A DNA stretch of 64,000 nucleotides from Planctomycetaceae bacterium (GTDB lineage Bacteria; Planctomycetota; Planctomycetia; Planctomycetales; Planctomycetaceae), in NCBI GenBank assembly GCA_028284485.1, contig JANQRQ010000269.1, positions 1 to 64,000 on the forward strand, read 5' to 3'. Under the pieces are notes generated by a model that saw only the letters and a list, made by a program, of their open reading frames with translations, had not been told where the DNA came from and made no database searches. The position numbers were made by a program, and so were the translations under genes. The first letter of the stretch is position 1. The number at the start of each line of letters is the position of its first letter. Of this stretch, positions 54,596 through 63,885 are shown piece by piece.

Positions 54596-56404
54596 TCAAT
54601 TGCCACTGGAATCGAACCGCATTGGTGCCGGAGCCTCAAGCGGAATCTCCCGGTCAGTCAATCGTGCGGTCCCAATATCATCGTCTGTTACGATGCTTGG
54701 TACGGAAATACTGACCGGTCGCGAACGCGACGGAAGCTGCTCGGTAGCGGTTCGGGTACCAAAATCATTGGTCGTGGGAAGCGTTCGATACACTGGTGCG
54801 TTTTTTGCCAACGGCAGGTAGGTGTCGCCGACTTGGGCGGCAACAACTTGCAGGACAGGCGCAGAAGAGATGGCCCGCCGTCGACCCGATTCTGCTGCAT
54901 AATTGGTATCCGCCCCAATGGACGGCAGGTGAGAATCGGCCTGAGGCCGGAACTGCATGACAACCCGAATTGGGGGGGCACCCGGATAGGACAGATCAAG
55001 ATGAGCTGCCATATTCGTTGGAGAGCTCGCGGAAAGAGGATTTCCCAAATCCAAAATGCCCGAGAATTGTACGCTCGTCCCATCTTCTGATGGTTCGACT
55101 GTCGGTTGGCCGAATTGGCGTTGGCCGAGGGACAATGCCATTTTGGAATCACGATTCAAATGCCACCCGTGCGAAGTCATCAACACGAGATCGTCCCGCC
55201 CGAAGTGAATTCGCGGATAACCGTACAGCGACTGCGTGATATGAGAAACCGCGACAGCCGGCACGTTGGGTTGACCAAGTTTGGCAGCACAAACGAGCAG
55301 CAATGGAACGGGAAGATCGGCTACGACTTGCGGGTCGCCCAAATACTTGACCATTTTCGCGCCGTCGTTTGAGACGTAATACAGCGAGACCAGGCTGGCC
55401 AGACTCTGTTGGCGCTCCAAATCGACGTCCAGGTTGCGGAGAATGGCGTCTTCGGCTTCGGCATACTGGCTGTGGTTTGCCAGGACACGGGCAGATACCA
55501 AATTGGCTTCCCAAACCTGTGTCGAATACCGTAGCGCTGCCAAAGCCGTTCTTGGTGCGCCCGGTTGATTCAGTCCTTCCTGGATCGCTGCCAGATTGGC
55601 CACTCCGGCCGCCAGCATTTCGTCCTGCCGAAAATGGCCGGCTCCCAATTCTGCCAGCCGAGTATAGGTATTTGCTGCGGCGAAGAGTTGTCCACGCATT
55701 TGTTCGGTCCGCGCGACGTAATACCAATACGGCGGATAACATTCCATAAACTTTTCCATGCGCTTGAGAATGCGCAAACGTACTTCCAAGTCCGGTTCCT
55801 GAAGGGCCTGTTCCAACTGGTCAAGATCGTTGTTCCGTACGAGCCAGCGGTCGGGGATATTCTTCTCTTTGGCCAGTTTCCAGAATGTATCGAGAAACTT
55901 CGAAGACTTATCGACAACCGCCCCCATTTGTTGCTTTTCGATTCTCCAGTTTTCCAACTCGCGCTGCGATGTGGCGTTGCGATAATCCCACCAAGAGTTG
56001 GCACCGGTGCGCACGGCGGACCCGAATTGCATCGACGCTAGTTGCGTAACAGCCACGAACGTGTTTGCTGAAATTTGTCGCCGAATTTGCTGTTTGTATT
56101 TGTCGCGTAGGACGACTCTTTCGTGATCGGCGATTTGGATCTGACCGATCTCGTCAAGCACCTCTGTGTAAAGCTCAACCACCTGTTGATCGGCAAGTCC
56201 GTTGAGGTCGAGGTTATTCAGGATTTTTTCCTGTTCTTCAATCAACACCGCTTTTGTGGGGTATCGCCTGATGCGATGGAATGAGGCCCGGCAGTAATTG
56301 AGCGCGACGGCGGTCGATCGTGCCTGATCGCTTGCGGCAGATTCAGTGCCGACGTCCTGCGCTGGTAGTGCCGAAACAAAAAAGAGAAGTAGATTCGCAT
56401 GCAT
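54596..56404 (-). CDS. Exported TPR-like protein of unknown function
   Basis: The 602-residue protein has a short signal peptide (NLLLFFVSALPAQ). The middle (residues ~180-370) is helical, with TPR-like content (QLEQALQEPDLEVRLRILKRMEKFMECYPPYWYYVARTEQMRGQLFAAANTYTRLAELG). The last ~200 residues appear beta-rich and low in known motifs (SVQFSGILDLGNPLSASSPTNMAAHLDLSYPGAPPIRVVMQFRP). I do not recognise the family; it may be planctomycete-specific. Confidence 0.75.
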   Translation of the reverse strand: MHANLLLFFVSALPAQDVGTESAASDQARSTAVALNYCRASFHRIRRYPTKAVLIEEQEKILNNLDLNGLADQQVVELYTEVLDEIGQIQIADHERVVLRDKYKQQIRRQISANTFVAVTQLASMQFGSAVRTGANSWWDYRNATSQRELENWRIEKQQMGAVVDKSSKFLDTFWKLAKEKNIPDRWLVRNNDLDQLEQALQEPDLEVRLRILKRMEKFMECYPPYWYYVARTEQMRGQLFAAANTYTRLAELGAGHFRQDEMLAAGVANLAAIQEGLNQPGAPRTALAALRYSTQVWEANLVSARVLANHSQYAEAEDAILRNLDVDLERQQSLASLVSLYYVSNDGAKMVKYLGDPQVVADLPVPLLLVCAAKLGQPNVPAVAVSHITQSLYGYPRIHFGRDDLVLMTSHGWHLNRDSKMALSLGQRQFGQPTVEPSEDGTSVQFSGILDLGNPLSASSPTNMAAHLDLSYPGAPPIRVVMQFRPQADSHLPSIGADTNYAAESGRRRAISSAPVLQVVAAQVGDTYLPLAKNAPVYRTLPTTNDFGTRTATEQLPSRSRPVSISVPSIVTDDDIGTARLTDREIPLEAPAPMRFDSSGN

Positions 56405-57021
56405 AGGATTGATCGTCCTAATGATTGCTGTCGTCAGTTCGATTCAGAAGCCATGTGGCTATGGAATGAATTCTCATTCGGGATTGTTCGTTCCGGCGAC
56501 CAGTGTCATCCGCCGGCGAACGCAGATCAGTCGAGGTATTGTTGCGATGGAAACTTCCCCTCATCGTACGACCGCAAACAGCTTGGTAGACCGTCAGCGC
56601 AAGGTGTCGTACAGACGGCGCGTCACAATACTACAACATGCAACGGCTCTGGGAATTGACCGGTGTGAAGCGTTGGCCAAGATCTTGGAAGATGCGGCCG
56701 GTCTCGACAATTGGGCAAACTGATTCATGCACGGCAAAAGAATTCAAGTGCCGGCATGCGTTACCGAGTCCGCAAAGCTTAACTGATTTACGTATTCGGA
56801 TCGGGGTAACGATATTCGACCAACGCTACCCGCGCAAACCTCGCGGATCTTCCGAGCCATCTTGAATCTAACGTAGGTGGATTCCGATCGCTGGCGTGCG
56901 GGAACATCGTTCGCAAAGGCGAGGACGTATCCCGCAGACTTGTGGCCTCGATAGCCGCGTTTTGCTTTGAATTGGCTGGCTTGCACGAGCCAGTATCGCC
57001 CACAATAAAAAGCAAACCACT
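56405..57021. other. Intergenic region holding a short frame and repeat copy D
   Basis: The 617 bases contain the possible 58-codon plus-strand frame at 56547-56723 and repeat copy D (56924-57026). No other gene is supported. Confidence 0.45.
56547..56723 (+). CDS. Possible 58-residue small protein
   Basis: The ATG at 56547 has a weak CGAGG nine bases upstream. The product is basic and helical (RRRVTILQHATALGIDRCEALAKILEDAAGLDNWAN), a style seen in small soluble planctomycete proteins. Chance cannot be excluded. Confidence 0.35.
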   Translation: METSPHRTTANSLVDRQRKVSYRRRVTILQHATALGIDRCEALAKILEDAAGLDNWAN

Positions 57022-57026
57022 CTAAG
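56924..57026 (+). repeat. Three-hairpin dispersed repeat, copy D (degraded)
   Basis: Only hairpin 3 is intact: CTGGCTTGCACGAGCCAG (56976-56993). The other two are diverged. The right end overlaps the TAG stop (57022-57024) of the minus-strand DegT gene, so the repeat end supplies that stop. Confidence 0.7.
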
Positions 57027-58260
57027 CAGCTCGGCGATTCGAGTCCCGCGAGAAGTTGGGGTGTCTGACAACATCCGGCTCTTCGGTGGTCGAGTCGGCC
57101 TGAAGAGCATCGGTAATTCCCGCGACAACTCGTTCTTGCTGAGCTGCGGTCAGTTCTGCATAAATCGGCAAAGCGAGAATCTCTTGTGAAGCAAGCTCCG
57201 ATTGCGGGAAATCACCTTCCCGATAACCCAAGTGCTGAAAGCACTCCTGCAGATGCAGCGAAGTCGGGTAGTACACCATGCATCCGATTTCTTGCTGACG
57301 AAGGAAGTTCATGACCTCGTCGCGTCGACCGTGCTTCACTCGGATACAAAATTGGTTGTAGATATGACGGCGACCCGGTGCAACGACCGGTAGCTCAATC
57401 GCGTCGAGTAGCCCTGCAGAGGAAAACAATTTGACGTACTGAGCGGCGTTCTTCTGGCGTGCCTCTGTCCAATCGTCCAAATGAGTGAGCTTGACTTGCA
57501 AGACTGCGGCTTGAAGGGCATCAAGCCGGCTGTTGATTCCAACTTCGATGTGTCGGTATTGCCCTGACTCGCCGTGCACTCGCAAACGACGCAGGCGGGC
57601 GGCAAGTTGTTCGTCGTCGGTGGTGATTAGCCCACCATCTCCGGCGCCGCCCAGGTTCTTTGTTGGAAAAAAGCTGAAGCAGCAAAGCGTTCCCAACACG
57701 CCGGCCCTTCTGCCATGATATTCGGCACCAATGGCTTGGCAGGCGTCTTCGATAATGGGCAACTCGTGGCGGCTGGCGATGCGCCACAGTGGTTCCATTT
57801 CTGCGCATTGCCCAAAAATATGAACGGGCATGATCGCGCGTGTCTTAGAAGTAATGGCGGTTTCAACAGCCGATGGATCGAGGTTGTACGTTTCGGGATC
57901 GATATCGACAAAAACCGGCGTTGCTCCGACTCGGTAGATCGCGCCGGCCGTCGCAAAGAATGTAAACGGACTGGTAATGACTTCATCGCCCGGCTGGATG
58001 TCTAGTGCCATTAATGACAAGACCAACGCATCCGTTCCCGAAGCGCAGCCGATTGCGTGGTGCGCGTCACAGTACCGAGCGATGGCCGCCTCAAATTCGG
58101 CGACCGTTTCTCCGAGAACAAATCTCTGGGACGCAAAAAGCGATTGAACAGCTTCTTCAATTTCGGAAGAAATCTGAGAATGTTGTGCAACAAGATCGAT
58201 GAATGGGACCGGCTCGATGGTTGGTTTTTCGTGAACTGCAGCCGGAATGATCTCAGACAT
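57022..58260 (-). CDS. DegT/DnrJ/EryC1/StrS aminotransferase
   Basis: The start at 58260 (GGAG upstream) gives 412 residues. It shows PLP-enzyme signatures: [26 protein letters not shown], and [10 protein letters not shown] with the PLP Lys201. The family transaminates nucleotide keto-sugars for surface polysaccharide. A long run of minus-strand genes precedes it, with ilvE 268 bases upstream. The stop codon lies in repeat copy D. Confidence 0.93.
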   Translation of the reverse strand: MSEIIPAAVHEKPTIEPVPFIDLVAQHSQISSEIEEAVQSLFASQRFVLGETVAEFEAAIARYCDAHHAIGCASGTDALVLSLMALDIQPGDEVITSPFTFFATAGAIYRVGATPVFVDIDPETYNLDPSAVETAITSKTRAIMPVHIFGQCAEMEPLWRIASRHELPIIEDACQAIGAEYHGRRAGVLGTLCCFSFFPTKNLGGAGDGGLITTDDEQLAARLRRLRVHGESGQYRHIEVGINSRLDALQAAVLQVKLTHLDDWTEARQKNAAQYVKLFSSAGLLDAIELPVVAPGRRHIYNQFCIRVKHGRRDEVMNFLRQQEIGCMVYYPTSLHLQECFQHLGYREGDFPQSELASQEILALPIYAELTAAQQERVVAGITDALQADSTTEEPDVVRHPNFSRDSNRRAA

Positions 58261-58410
58261 TCGTAACTCCAAATGCTCAACCGCTGACTTGCCTGGGAGA
58301 AGGGGGCGTAAATTATGCGCCGATCGGCTTTATGTCAATACGAGGTCCGGGCACGATTAACACTGCGGATTGGCGTTCTTAGAATCAGGGGCGGCTGACT
58401 CGTGGGGGCG

Positions 58411-58499
58411 GCTCTCATTCGGCGGTGAGAGCGACGAGATGGCTTATTGCGAAATTGACGTTGACATGCACAACGCCAAACTGCCCGCTTTCGAGCGGG
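58411..58499 (-). terminator. Paired hairpins between ilvE and degT, possible weak terminator
   Basis: Two perfect hairpins lie here: GCTCTCA/TGAGAGC (58411-58417 and 58426-58432) and CCCGCT/AGCGGG around a 4-base loop (58484-58499). On the minus strand neither is followed by a clear U tract, so termination is uncertain. They may be attenuating or mRNA-protecting structures. Confidence 0.4.
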
Positions 58500-58528
58500 G
58501 CGGGAAGATTTCGCGGATCACGGCAAGA

Positions 58529-59392
58529 TCAGCCGCCGCTTCGCGTCAAATCGCGAAATCGGCTGCGTAAATCTTTGGTGATCGGGCCGGGGACACCCTC
58601 GCCAATCACGCGTCCGTCCAAGCTGACCACGGCGATGACTTCAGCCGCTGTTCCCGTCAGGAAACATTCGTCGGCTGTGTAAATGTCATGCCGCAGAATC
58701 GCCGTCTCCAAGACGGTATGTCCGGCTTCCTTGGCCAACTGAATAGCCGTGTTGCGGGTAATTCCCTCCAGGATGCCGGCTTCGAGCGACGGTGTTTTGA
58801 TCATTCCACGCGTGACGATAAAAATGTTGTCGCCGGTGCACTCGGCCACTTCGCCTTTGTGATTAAGCATCAATGCTTCGACGGTTCCCGCGTCGGTTCC
58901 CTCGATTTTGGCGAGGATGTTGTTCAAGTAATTCAGCGACTTGATTCGCGGGCTGAGTGCCGCTGGATGGTTTCGAATTGTGCTGGATGTGACCAGCTTC
59001 ATGCCCTGTTCGTACACTTCCGGGTCGTACAGAGTGATGGTGTCGGCAATGATGATGATTTGAGGGTTGCTCGTTTTACGTATATCGAGACCGAGCGTGC
59101 CGGCCCCCCGTGTGACCACGAGACGGACATAGCCGTCGTCGATTTGGTTGGCTGCCACTGTTTGTTCGACGGCGGATGCCATGTCGGCCTTCGACATCGG
59201 AATTTCGAGTCGAATGGCATGAGCGCTTTCATAAAGGCGTTCGACGTGTTCGGTGAGCAGGAATACCTTGCCGCCGTAAACACGGATCCCTTCGAACACA
59301 CCATCGCCGTACAGCAATCCATGATCGTAAACGCTGACTTTGGCATCGTCTTTGTCGACGAGCGATCCGTTAATGTAGACCTGCGATGGCAT
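58529..59392 (-). CDS. ilvE: Branched-chain amino acid aminotransferase
   Basis: The 287-residue fold-type IV PLP enzyme has HGLLYGDGVFEGIRVYGGK, the PLP Lys151 in IKSLNYLNNI, and the AECTGDNIFIV and GTAAEVIAV segments. It converts leucine, isoleucine and valine to and from keto acids. D-amino acid aminotransferases share the fold, but the spacing and sequence favour BCAT. It lies downstream of the lolD-like gene by ~100 bases. Confidence 0.9.
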   Translation of the reverse strand: MPSQVYINGSLVDKDDAKVSVYDHGLLYGDGVFEGIRVYGGKVFLLTEHVERLYESAHAIRLEIPMSKADMASAVEQTVAANQIDDGYVRLVVTRGAGTLGLDIRKTSNPQIIIIADTITLYDPEVYEQGMKLVTSSTIRNHPAALSPRIKSLNYLNNILAKIEGTDAGTVEALMLNHKGEVAECTGDNIFIVTRGMIKTPSLEAGILEGITRNTAIQLAKEAGHTVLETAILRHDIYTADECFLTGTAAEVIAVVSLDGRVIGEGVPGPITKDLRSRFRDLTRSGG

Positions 59393-59494
59393 CGGAAGCT
59401 GAATTCAAAAAAAGGTGACACCGGCAGGCAACAGGGCCGGCGAGAGTGGAATCGAGGGAGAAGGCATGAAGACCAGATGTCTCGTCAATGCCGA

Positions 59495-60223
59495 CTAGGC
59501 CGCCTCTTCAAGCACGTCAATTCGTCCTTCGTGGAGTCTGACAATTCGATGCGCCTGTTTCGCAATGGAATCGTCGTGCGTCACCATGATAATAGTCAGA
59601 CTTTCGACCTCGTTCAACTCCGTCAACAGGTCCATAATCTCCTGACCGGTTTGCGAATCGAGATTGCCGGTCGGCTCGTCCGCCAACAGAACTTCCGGTT
59701 TGGCAACCAGTGACCGTGCGATGGCGGCTCGTTGCATCTCTCCGCCGGAAAGTTGCGAGGGACGATGTTTGATGCGGTGTGCCAAGCCGACCTTTTGAAT
59801 GATGTCTTTTGCAAGCCGTCGGTACTCGCGGCGCCGCTTCCAATAGACCCAACTGGGGTGCCGAATCATCAGTGGAGCCAGAACATTCTCCAGGACGGTT
59901 AATTCTGGCAGCAGGTGGTAGAACTGAAAGATGAAACCAAAAACGCGATTTCGGAGTTTGTCGCGCGTGTCGAACGGCAAATTATCGATTCGCTGCCCGT
60001 CGAGAATGACCTCACCGACACTCGGCGAATCGAGCAGTCCCATCAGGTGCAAAAGCGTGCTTTTTCCGGAGCCGGATTGCCCGACGATGGACAGAAATTC
60101 TCCGCGATTGACGCCGATGTCAACGCCCTTGAGGACGGGAACTTCATGTTGGCCGGTGCGGTACGTTTTTTCCAAAGCGACGGCGCGGATATGTTTTCGA
60201 GGCATTTTTATGGTCTCTGCCAT
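59495..60223 (-). CDS. lolD: LolD-type ABC transporter ATPase
   Basis: The 242-residue ATPase has Walker A GQSGSGKST (48-56), signature LSGGE, and Walker B LLADEPTGNLD. It shows the family phrase VFGFIFQFYHLLPELTVLENV. The neighbouring LolC/E-type permease supports a lipoprotein-release role in the inner membrane. A MacB-type exporter is the alternative. The permease gene ends 99 bases upstream in transcription order. Confidence 0.88.
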   Translation of the reverse strand: MAETIKMPRKHIRAVALEKTYRTGQHEVPVLKGVDIGVNRGEFLSIVGQSGSGKSTLLHLMGLLDSPSVGEVILDGQRIDNLPFDTRDKLRNRVFGFIFQFYHLLPELTVLENVLAPLMIRHPSWVYWKRRREYRRLAKDIIQKVGLAHRIKHRPSQLSGGEMQRAAIARSLVAKPEVLLADEPTGNLDSQTGQEIMDLLTELNEVESLTIIMVTHDDSIAKQAHRIVRLHEGRIDVLEEAA

Positions 60224-60322
60224 GGAGTTACCCGACGATTCCTTGCTGAGCGACGGCTGTGATTACATCGAAGGTGTTCAGTTGCCTCACAGTGAGGCAA
60301 ACTTGCCGAGTTCATTCAGAGT

Positions 60323-62002
60323 TTATTCGTATCGCAGTGCTTCGACCGGGTGTAGACGGGCGGCACGCCGGGCTGGAAGAATGCTGGCGAGGACCGCAAT
60401 GGTCATCGCACCAAATGCGACCCAAAGAACCATCATGGGGTTCACTTCGGTTGGGATCTCAGGGAAATAGTAGATTCGTTCGTCGAAAACCTTTCGGCCC
60501 GTTAACCAGGTGAAGAACTCTTCAATTTTGTTGATGTAATGCACGAACAACAGTCCCAAAACGACTCCTACACCGCTCCCGACGATGCCGAGCGCTAGTC
60601 CGTACGACAAAAAGATCGACATCACTCCGTTCGAGCTGGCACCGAGTGCTTTGAGAATGCCGATGTCGCGGGTCTTTTCCACGACAATCATGAAGAAGAT
60701 CGCCAGAATGCCGAACCCGGCCACGGTAATAATGAGGAACAACAAGATGTTCAGAATCGCCGACTCGATATCGACAGCCGCGAGGAGCGGTCCCTGCTTT
60801 TGTTCCCAGGTGCCGACTTCAAACATGCCAGGAGGGAAAACCGACCGCAGCTTTTCGACGACTTCGTCGGAATCAGCATAGTCTTTCAATTTGATCTGAA
60901 TGGTCGTGAACCGACCTTTGCCGGTTTGCGGGTCGATCATCCCCCGCATTTCCTGCAGAAACTCGAGATTGCAGAAGACGAGGTTTTGGTCGTATTCGCT
61001 CATACCGCTGCGAAACACATCGACGATTGTTGCGGGAAAGTGTGTTGTTGCTGGCGGCCGGCCGGCGGTCACCGTGCTGATTTTCACATCGTCGCCAGTC
61101 CGTACCATTTTGATCGTCTTGGGCTCGCCGGTTTCCGGGTCATCCACCATGAATTCGATCAGGCCCGATCCGATGTAGATTCGTCCCGGCATCAATGCTG
61201 TCGGGTCTACCGTTGCTTCTGCCGTGGCATCACCCTGATCGAACAGTTCCCAGGGATCTGCGGTGGGGGCGGTGCCGTCCGCAGTTTTCACTTGGTTTTG
61301 GTCGGCGTCGGCATCTGCAGTTGCGCCGGCCTGGATGATTGCCGGTTGAGGACCGATCGTTGTCGACTCGCTGGGCGTCGTGTTTTGGGAAACGTCGTCA
61401 TCAAATGGGGTCCATCCGTTGTCACGGGCCGACGATTCGTCGCCGGGCACCGATCGGTTGTCATAAGAATTGAAGAACAACTGCCGCCGTGCGACCATTT
61501 CGCGACGATACGCCAACGCTTCGGGAGTCAGTTCCCATCCGGGGGTCTCGTCACGAGATCGTTGCGGTGGTTCTTTCACCTCATTGCCGATCTTGACGCC
61601 GGCAAAACTTTCCAACTGGTCCTTCAGCGGACCAACTTGTGCTTTGCTTTCAGGATGAATTCCGACAATGGTAACTGGCCGATTGATCGGTTCGTTGACA
61701 TATTCAAAGCTCAACAAACCGTAAACTTCCACAGTGGCGGTCATGGCTTCGATTTGGTCGCCGGCGACCTGCCGGGCCAATTTCATGTAATAATCAGCAT
61801 CCGCCTGGCCATCGAGCGTATGAGAATCGATGATGACATCGGCGAGAATTCCATGAATTCGATCCCGCATTTCGCTGCTGAAACCGGACATAACGCTGTT
61901 GACCACGATCATCGTGGCGACGCCCAGCATCACGCTGACAATACTCGCCAGTGCGATATAACGAGTGCGAAGATAACGCAGACAAAGCAGCAGTTTGTAC
62001 AT
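60323..62002 (-). CDS. LolC/LolE-type ABC permease with a large insert
   Basis: From ATG 62002 (AAAGGA upstream) the 559-residue permease has one N-terminal membrane helix (ALASIVSVMLGVATMIVVNSV) and three C-terminal helices (ILNILLFLIITVAGFGILAIFFMIV, VMSIFLSYGLALGIVGSGVGVVLG, MVLWVAFGAMTIAVLASILPA) around a periplasmic domain. An insert of ~100 acidic, Thr/Ala-rich residues (about 170-270) makes it longer than the usual ~400. It likely extracts lipoproteins with the adjacent ATPase. Confidence 0.88.
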   Translation of the reverse strand: MYKLLLCLRYLRTRYIALASIVSVMLGVATMIVVNSVMSGFSSEMRDRIHGILADVIIDSHTLDGQADADYYMKLARQVAGDQIEAMTATVEVYGLLSFEYVNEPINRPVTIVGIHPESKAQVGPLKDQLESFAGVKIGNEVKEPPQRSRDETPGWELTPEALAYRREMVARRQLFFNSYDNRSVPGDESSARDNGWTPFDDDVSQNTTPSESTTIGPQPAIIQAGATADADADQNQVKTADGTAPTADPWELFDQGDATAEATVDPTALMPGRIYIGSGLIEFMVDDPETGEPKTIKMVRTGDDVKISTVTAGRPPATTHFPATIVDVFRSGMSEYDQNLVFCNLEFLQEMRGMIDPQTGKGRFTTIQIKLKDYADSDEVVEKLRSVFPPGMFEVGTWEQKQGPLLAAVDIESAILNILLFLIITVAGFGILAIFFMIVVEKTRDIGILKALGASSNGVMSIFLSYGLALGIVGSGVGVVLGLLFVHYINKIEEFFTWLTGRKVFDERIYYFPEIPTEVNPMMVLWVAFGAMTIAVLASILPARRAARLHPVEALRYE

Positions 62003-62067
62003 TCCGCCAATCCTTTGGCATGAGGGCAAACTTGAATTGTTGGGTCGCGGCCGGTGGCCACGTTTGC

Positions 62068-63546
62068 CTATTGGGTGGGCCCTTCCTGGGTCTCCGGTCG
62101 TAGTAGCGGGAAGAATATCACGTCCCGAATGCTGCGGCTGTTGGTCAGCAACATCACCAATCGGTCGATGCCGATTCCCAGTCCACCGGCTGGTGGCATT
62201 CCGACCTTTAACGCCTGCACGAATTCGTGGTCCATTTTCGCCATCGACTCTTCTTCGGAAAGTCCGGCAAGTTGCGTGCGAAACAGATCCTCTTGCAAAC
62301 GCGGATCATTCAATTCGGTATAGGCATTTGCCAATTCCATCCCTTGAATGAACAACTCGAAACGTTCGGCGATGTTCGGATCATCCTGCTTGCGTTTGGT
62401 CAACGGGCAGATCGATGCTGGGTAATCGATAACAAAGACCGGTCCGGTCAAGTGGTCTTCGACGGTGGCTTCAAAGACCTCGTTGACAACAACGTCGTGG
62501 TGTACGCCCTCTGTTTCAATACCGTGCTGGGCGGCGACACTTTGGACCGCAGTTGCATCGTGCATGTCGCAGCCGGCATGCTCTGCGAATAGCTCAGCGT
62601 ACGTCTTTCGCGGCCAGCGGGGTGTAAAATCGATGGTGGTATCGTCCCATGGCAGTTGAAAACCTTGATCGAGGCTTTTCACCGCATTGACGACGATCGC
62701 TTCCGTCAAATCCATCATGGTTTCGTAGTTGCCGTACGCCTGATAGATTTCGATCATCGTGAATTCAGGATTATGGGTCGCATCAATCCCTTCATTTCGA
62801 AACACCCGACCAATCTCATAGACGCGTTCAATTCCGCCGACCATGAGCCTCTTAAGGTGCAACTCCAGCGCGATGCGCATAAAGAGCTCAATGTCGAGCG
62901 TATTGTGGTGCGTGATGAACGGCCGTGCGGCGGCACCCCCGGCGATGGCATGCAAGACGGGCGTTTCGACTTCAACGAAGCCAGCATCGCGCAGTGTCCC
63001 TCGGACGGAGTCGATTACCTTCGTCCGCTGCAGCATTCGATCCAGAACGCCTTCGTTGTAGATTAAATCGATATACCGCTGGCGGAGCAACATTTCGGTG
63101 TCGCGCGCGCCGTGAAACTTTTCAGGCGGCTGGGCTAGCGATTTGCACAGAATCGTCAGCGATTCCACGAAAATCGTGACCTCGCCTGTGTTGGTGCGTC
63201 GCAATTTCCCGTCGACGCCGACCAGATCTCCCAAATCGAGCGCCGTAATCAGTTCCCATTGTTCTTCCGGCAAGTCGCGGCGCGAGGCCATCAGTTGGAT
63301 GCGGCCGGTCCAATCCTGGATATGAAAAAACTTGAGTTTGCCTTTGTTGTTGCGAAGCATGATCCGGCCGGCGACACGGACCGATTCGCCATCGATGCCC
63401 GACTCGGGCGGGCACATTTCTCGTGCCCGGGTGATGGGGATATGGTTGTCGAATCGCTGTCCCCACGGATCGACACCGAGTGACACGATCTTTTCCAGCT
63501 TTTCCAGCCGGGCTTGTTCGAGACGGTCAGGTTTTTGAGTGGACAT
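62068..63546 (-). CDS. lysS: Lysyl-tRNA synthetase, class II
   Basis: From ATG 63546 the 492-residue enzyme has an OB-fold anticodon domain ([30 protein letters not shown]) and class II catalytic motifs: [20 protein letters not shown] (motif 2) and [16 protein letters not shown] (motif 3). It charges lysine to tRNA-Lys. It heads the minus run of lolC, lolD and ilvE, possibly separate transcripts. No ribosome binding site is obvious. Confidence 0.95.
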   Translation of the reverse strand: MSTQKPDRLEQARLEKLEKIVSLGVDPWGQRFDNHIPITRAREMCPPESGIDGESVRVAGRIMLRNNKGKLKFFHIQDWTGRIQLMASRRDLPEEQWELITALDLGDLVGVDGKLRRTNTGEVTIFVESLTILCKSLAQPPEKFHGARDTEMLLRQRYIDLIYNEGVLDRMLQRTKVIDSVRGTLRDAGFVEVETPVLHAIAGGAAARPFITHHNTLDIELFMRIALELHLKRLMVGGIERVYEIGRVFRNEGIDATHNPEFTMIEIYQAYGNYETMMDLTEAIVVNAVKSLDQGFQLPWDDTTIDFTPRWPRKTYAELFAEHAGCDMHDATAVQSVAAQHGIETEGVHHDVVVNEVFEATVEDHLTGPVFVIDYPASICPLTKRKQDDPNIAERFELFIQGMELANAYTELNDPRLQEDLFRTQLAGLSEEESMAKMDHEFVQALKVGMPPAGGLGIGIDRLVMLLTNSRSIRDVIFFPLLRPETQEGPTQ

Positions 63547-63708
63547 ACTGTGTGATGTCAAAGCAAGCGGAGAGAGACGCTCCGACCGTAGCCGGATTTC
63601 GACCCCCAATCGGCCGAATCGTTGCCGAATTTGGCGAACAATCCGACTGATCGACTGGTGGTCGAAAAACAGAGCGGACAATGATGGGGAAAACGTAGAT
63701 ATAGGTCA

Positions 63709-63783
63709 ATGGCAATGCTCGGGAAAGTAGGCAAAGCAGGGGGAGTTGCAGCAATCGCTGCCCAATTGCTGCGCTTGGCCTAG
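63709..63783 (+). CDS. Possible 24-residue peptide ending at repeat copy F
   Basis: ATG 63709 opens a short frame, MAMLGKVGKAGGVAAIAAQL and onward, with a hydrophobic Ala/Gly/Leu end; its TAG stop is within the repeat end (63781-63783). It is too short to call with confidence. It is notable because other copies also supply TAG stops. Confidence 0.25.
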   Translation: MAMLGKVGKAGGVAAIAAQLLRLA

Positions 63784-63885
63784 AGCGATTTACTATTTCT
63801 CGTGGTCATTTCTGGCTCTTGGCAACCGGCAATGGTAGTACTAAACGCGATTGTCGCGGCCAGAAGTCAGCGTAATACGCTGTAG
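63779..63885 (-). repeat. Three-hairpin dispersed repeat, copy F (reverse)
   Basis: Read in reverse, the hairpins lie at 63868-63882 (stem CAGCGTA/TACGCTG), 63846-63858 (CGCGA/TCGCG) and 63812-63829 (one mismatch). This copy is close to copies A and B in hairpins 1 and 2. Confidence 0.85.

Noticed and set aside
58688-59713. 341-residue plus-strand frame opposite ilvE
   Set aside because: Antisense shadow running across ilvE and lolD; no support.
60800-62023. 407-residue plus-strand frame opposite the Lol permease
   Set aside because: Antisense shadow of a conserved permease; the product has no recognisable domain.
62025-62068. Inverted repeat GGCAAAC/GTTTGCC between lysS and the permease as a terminator
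   Set aside because: The right arm touches the lysS stop and there is no U tract; the spacer is long.
28080-63885. CRISPR array
   Set aside because: The six repeat copies are far apart, with no regular short spacers and no cas genes.
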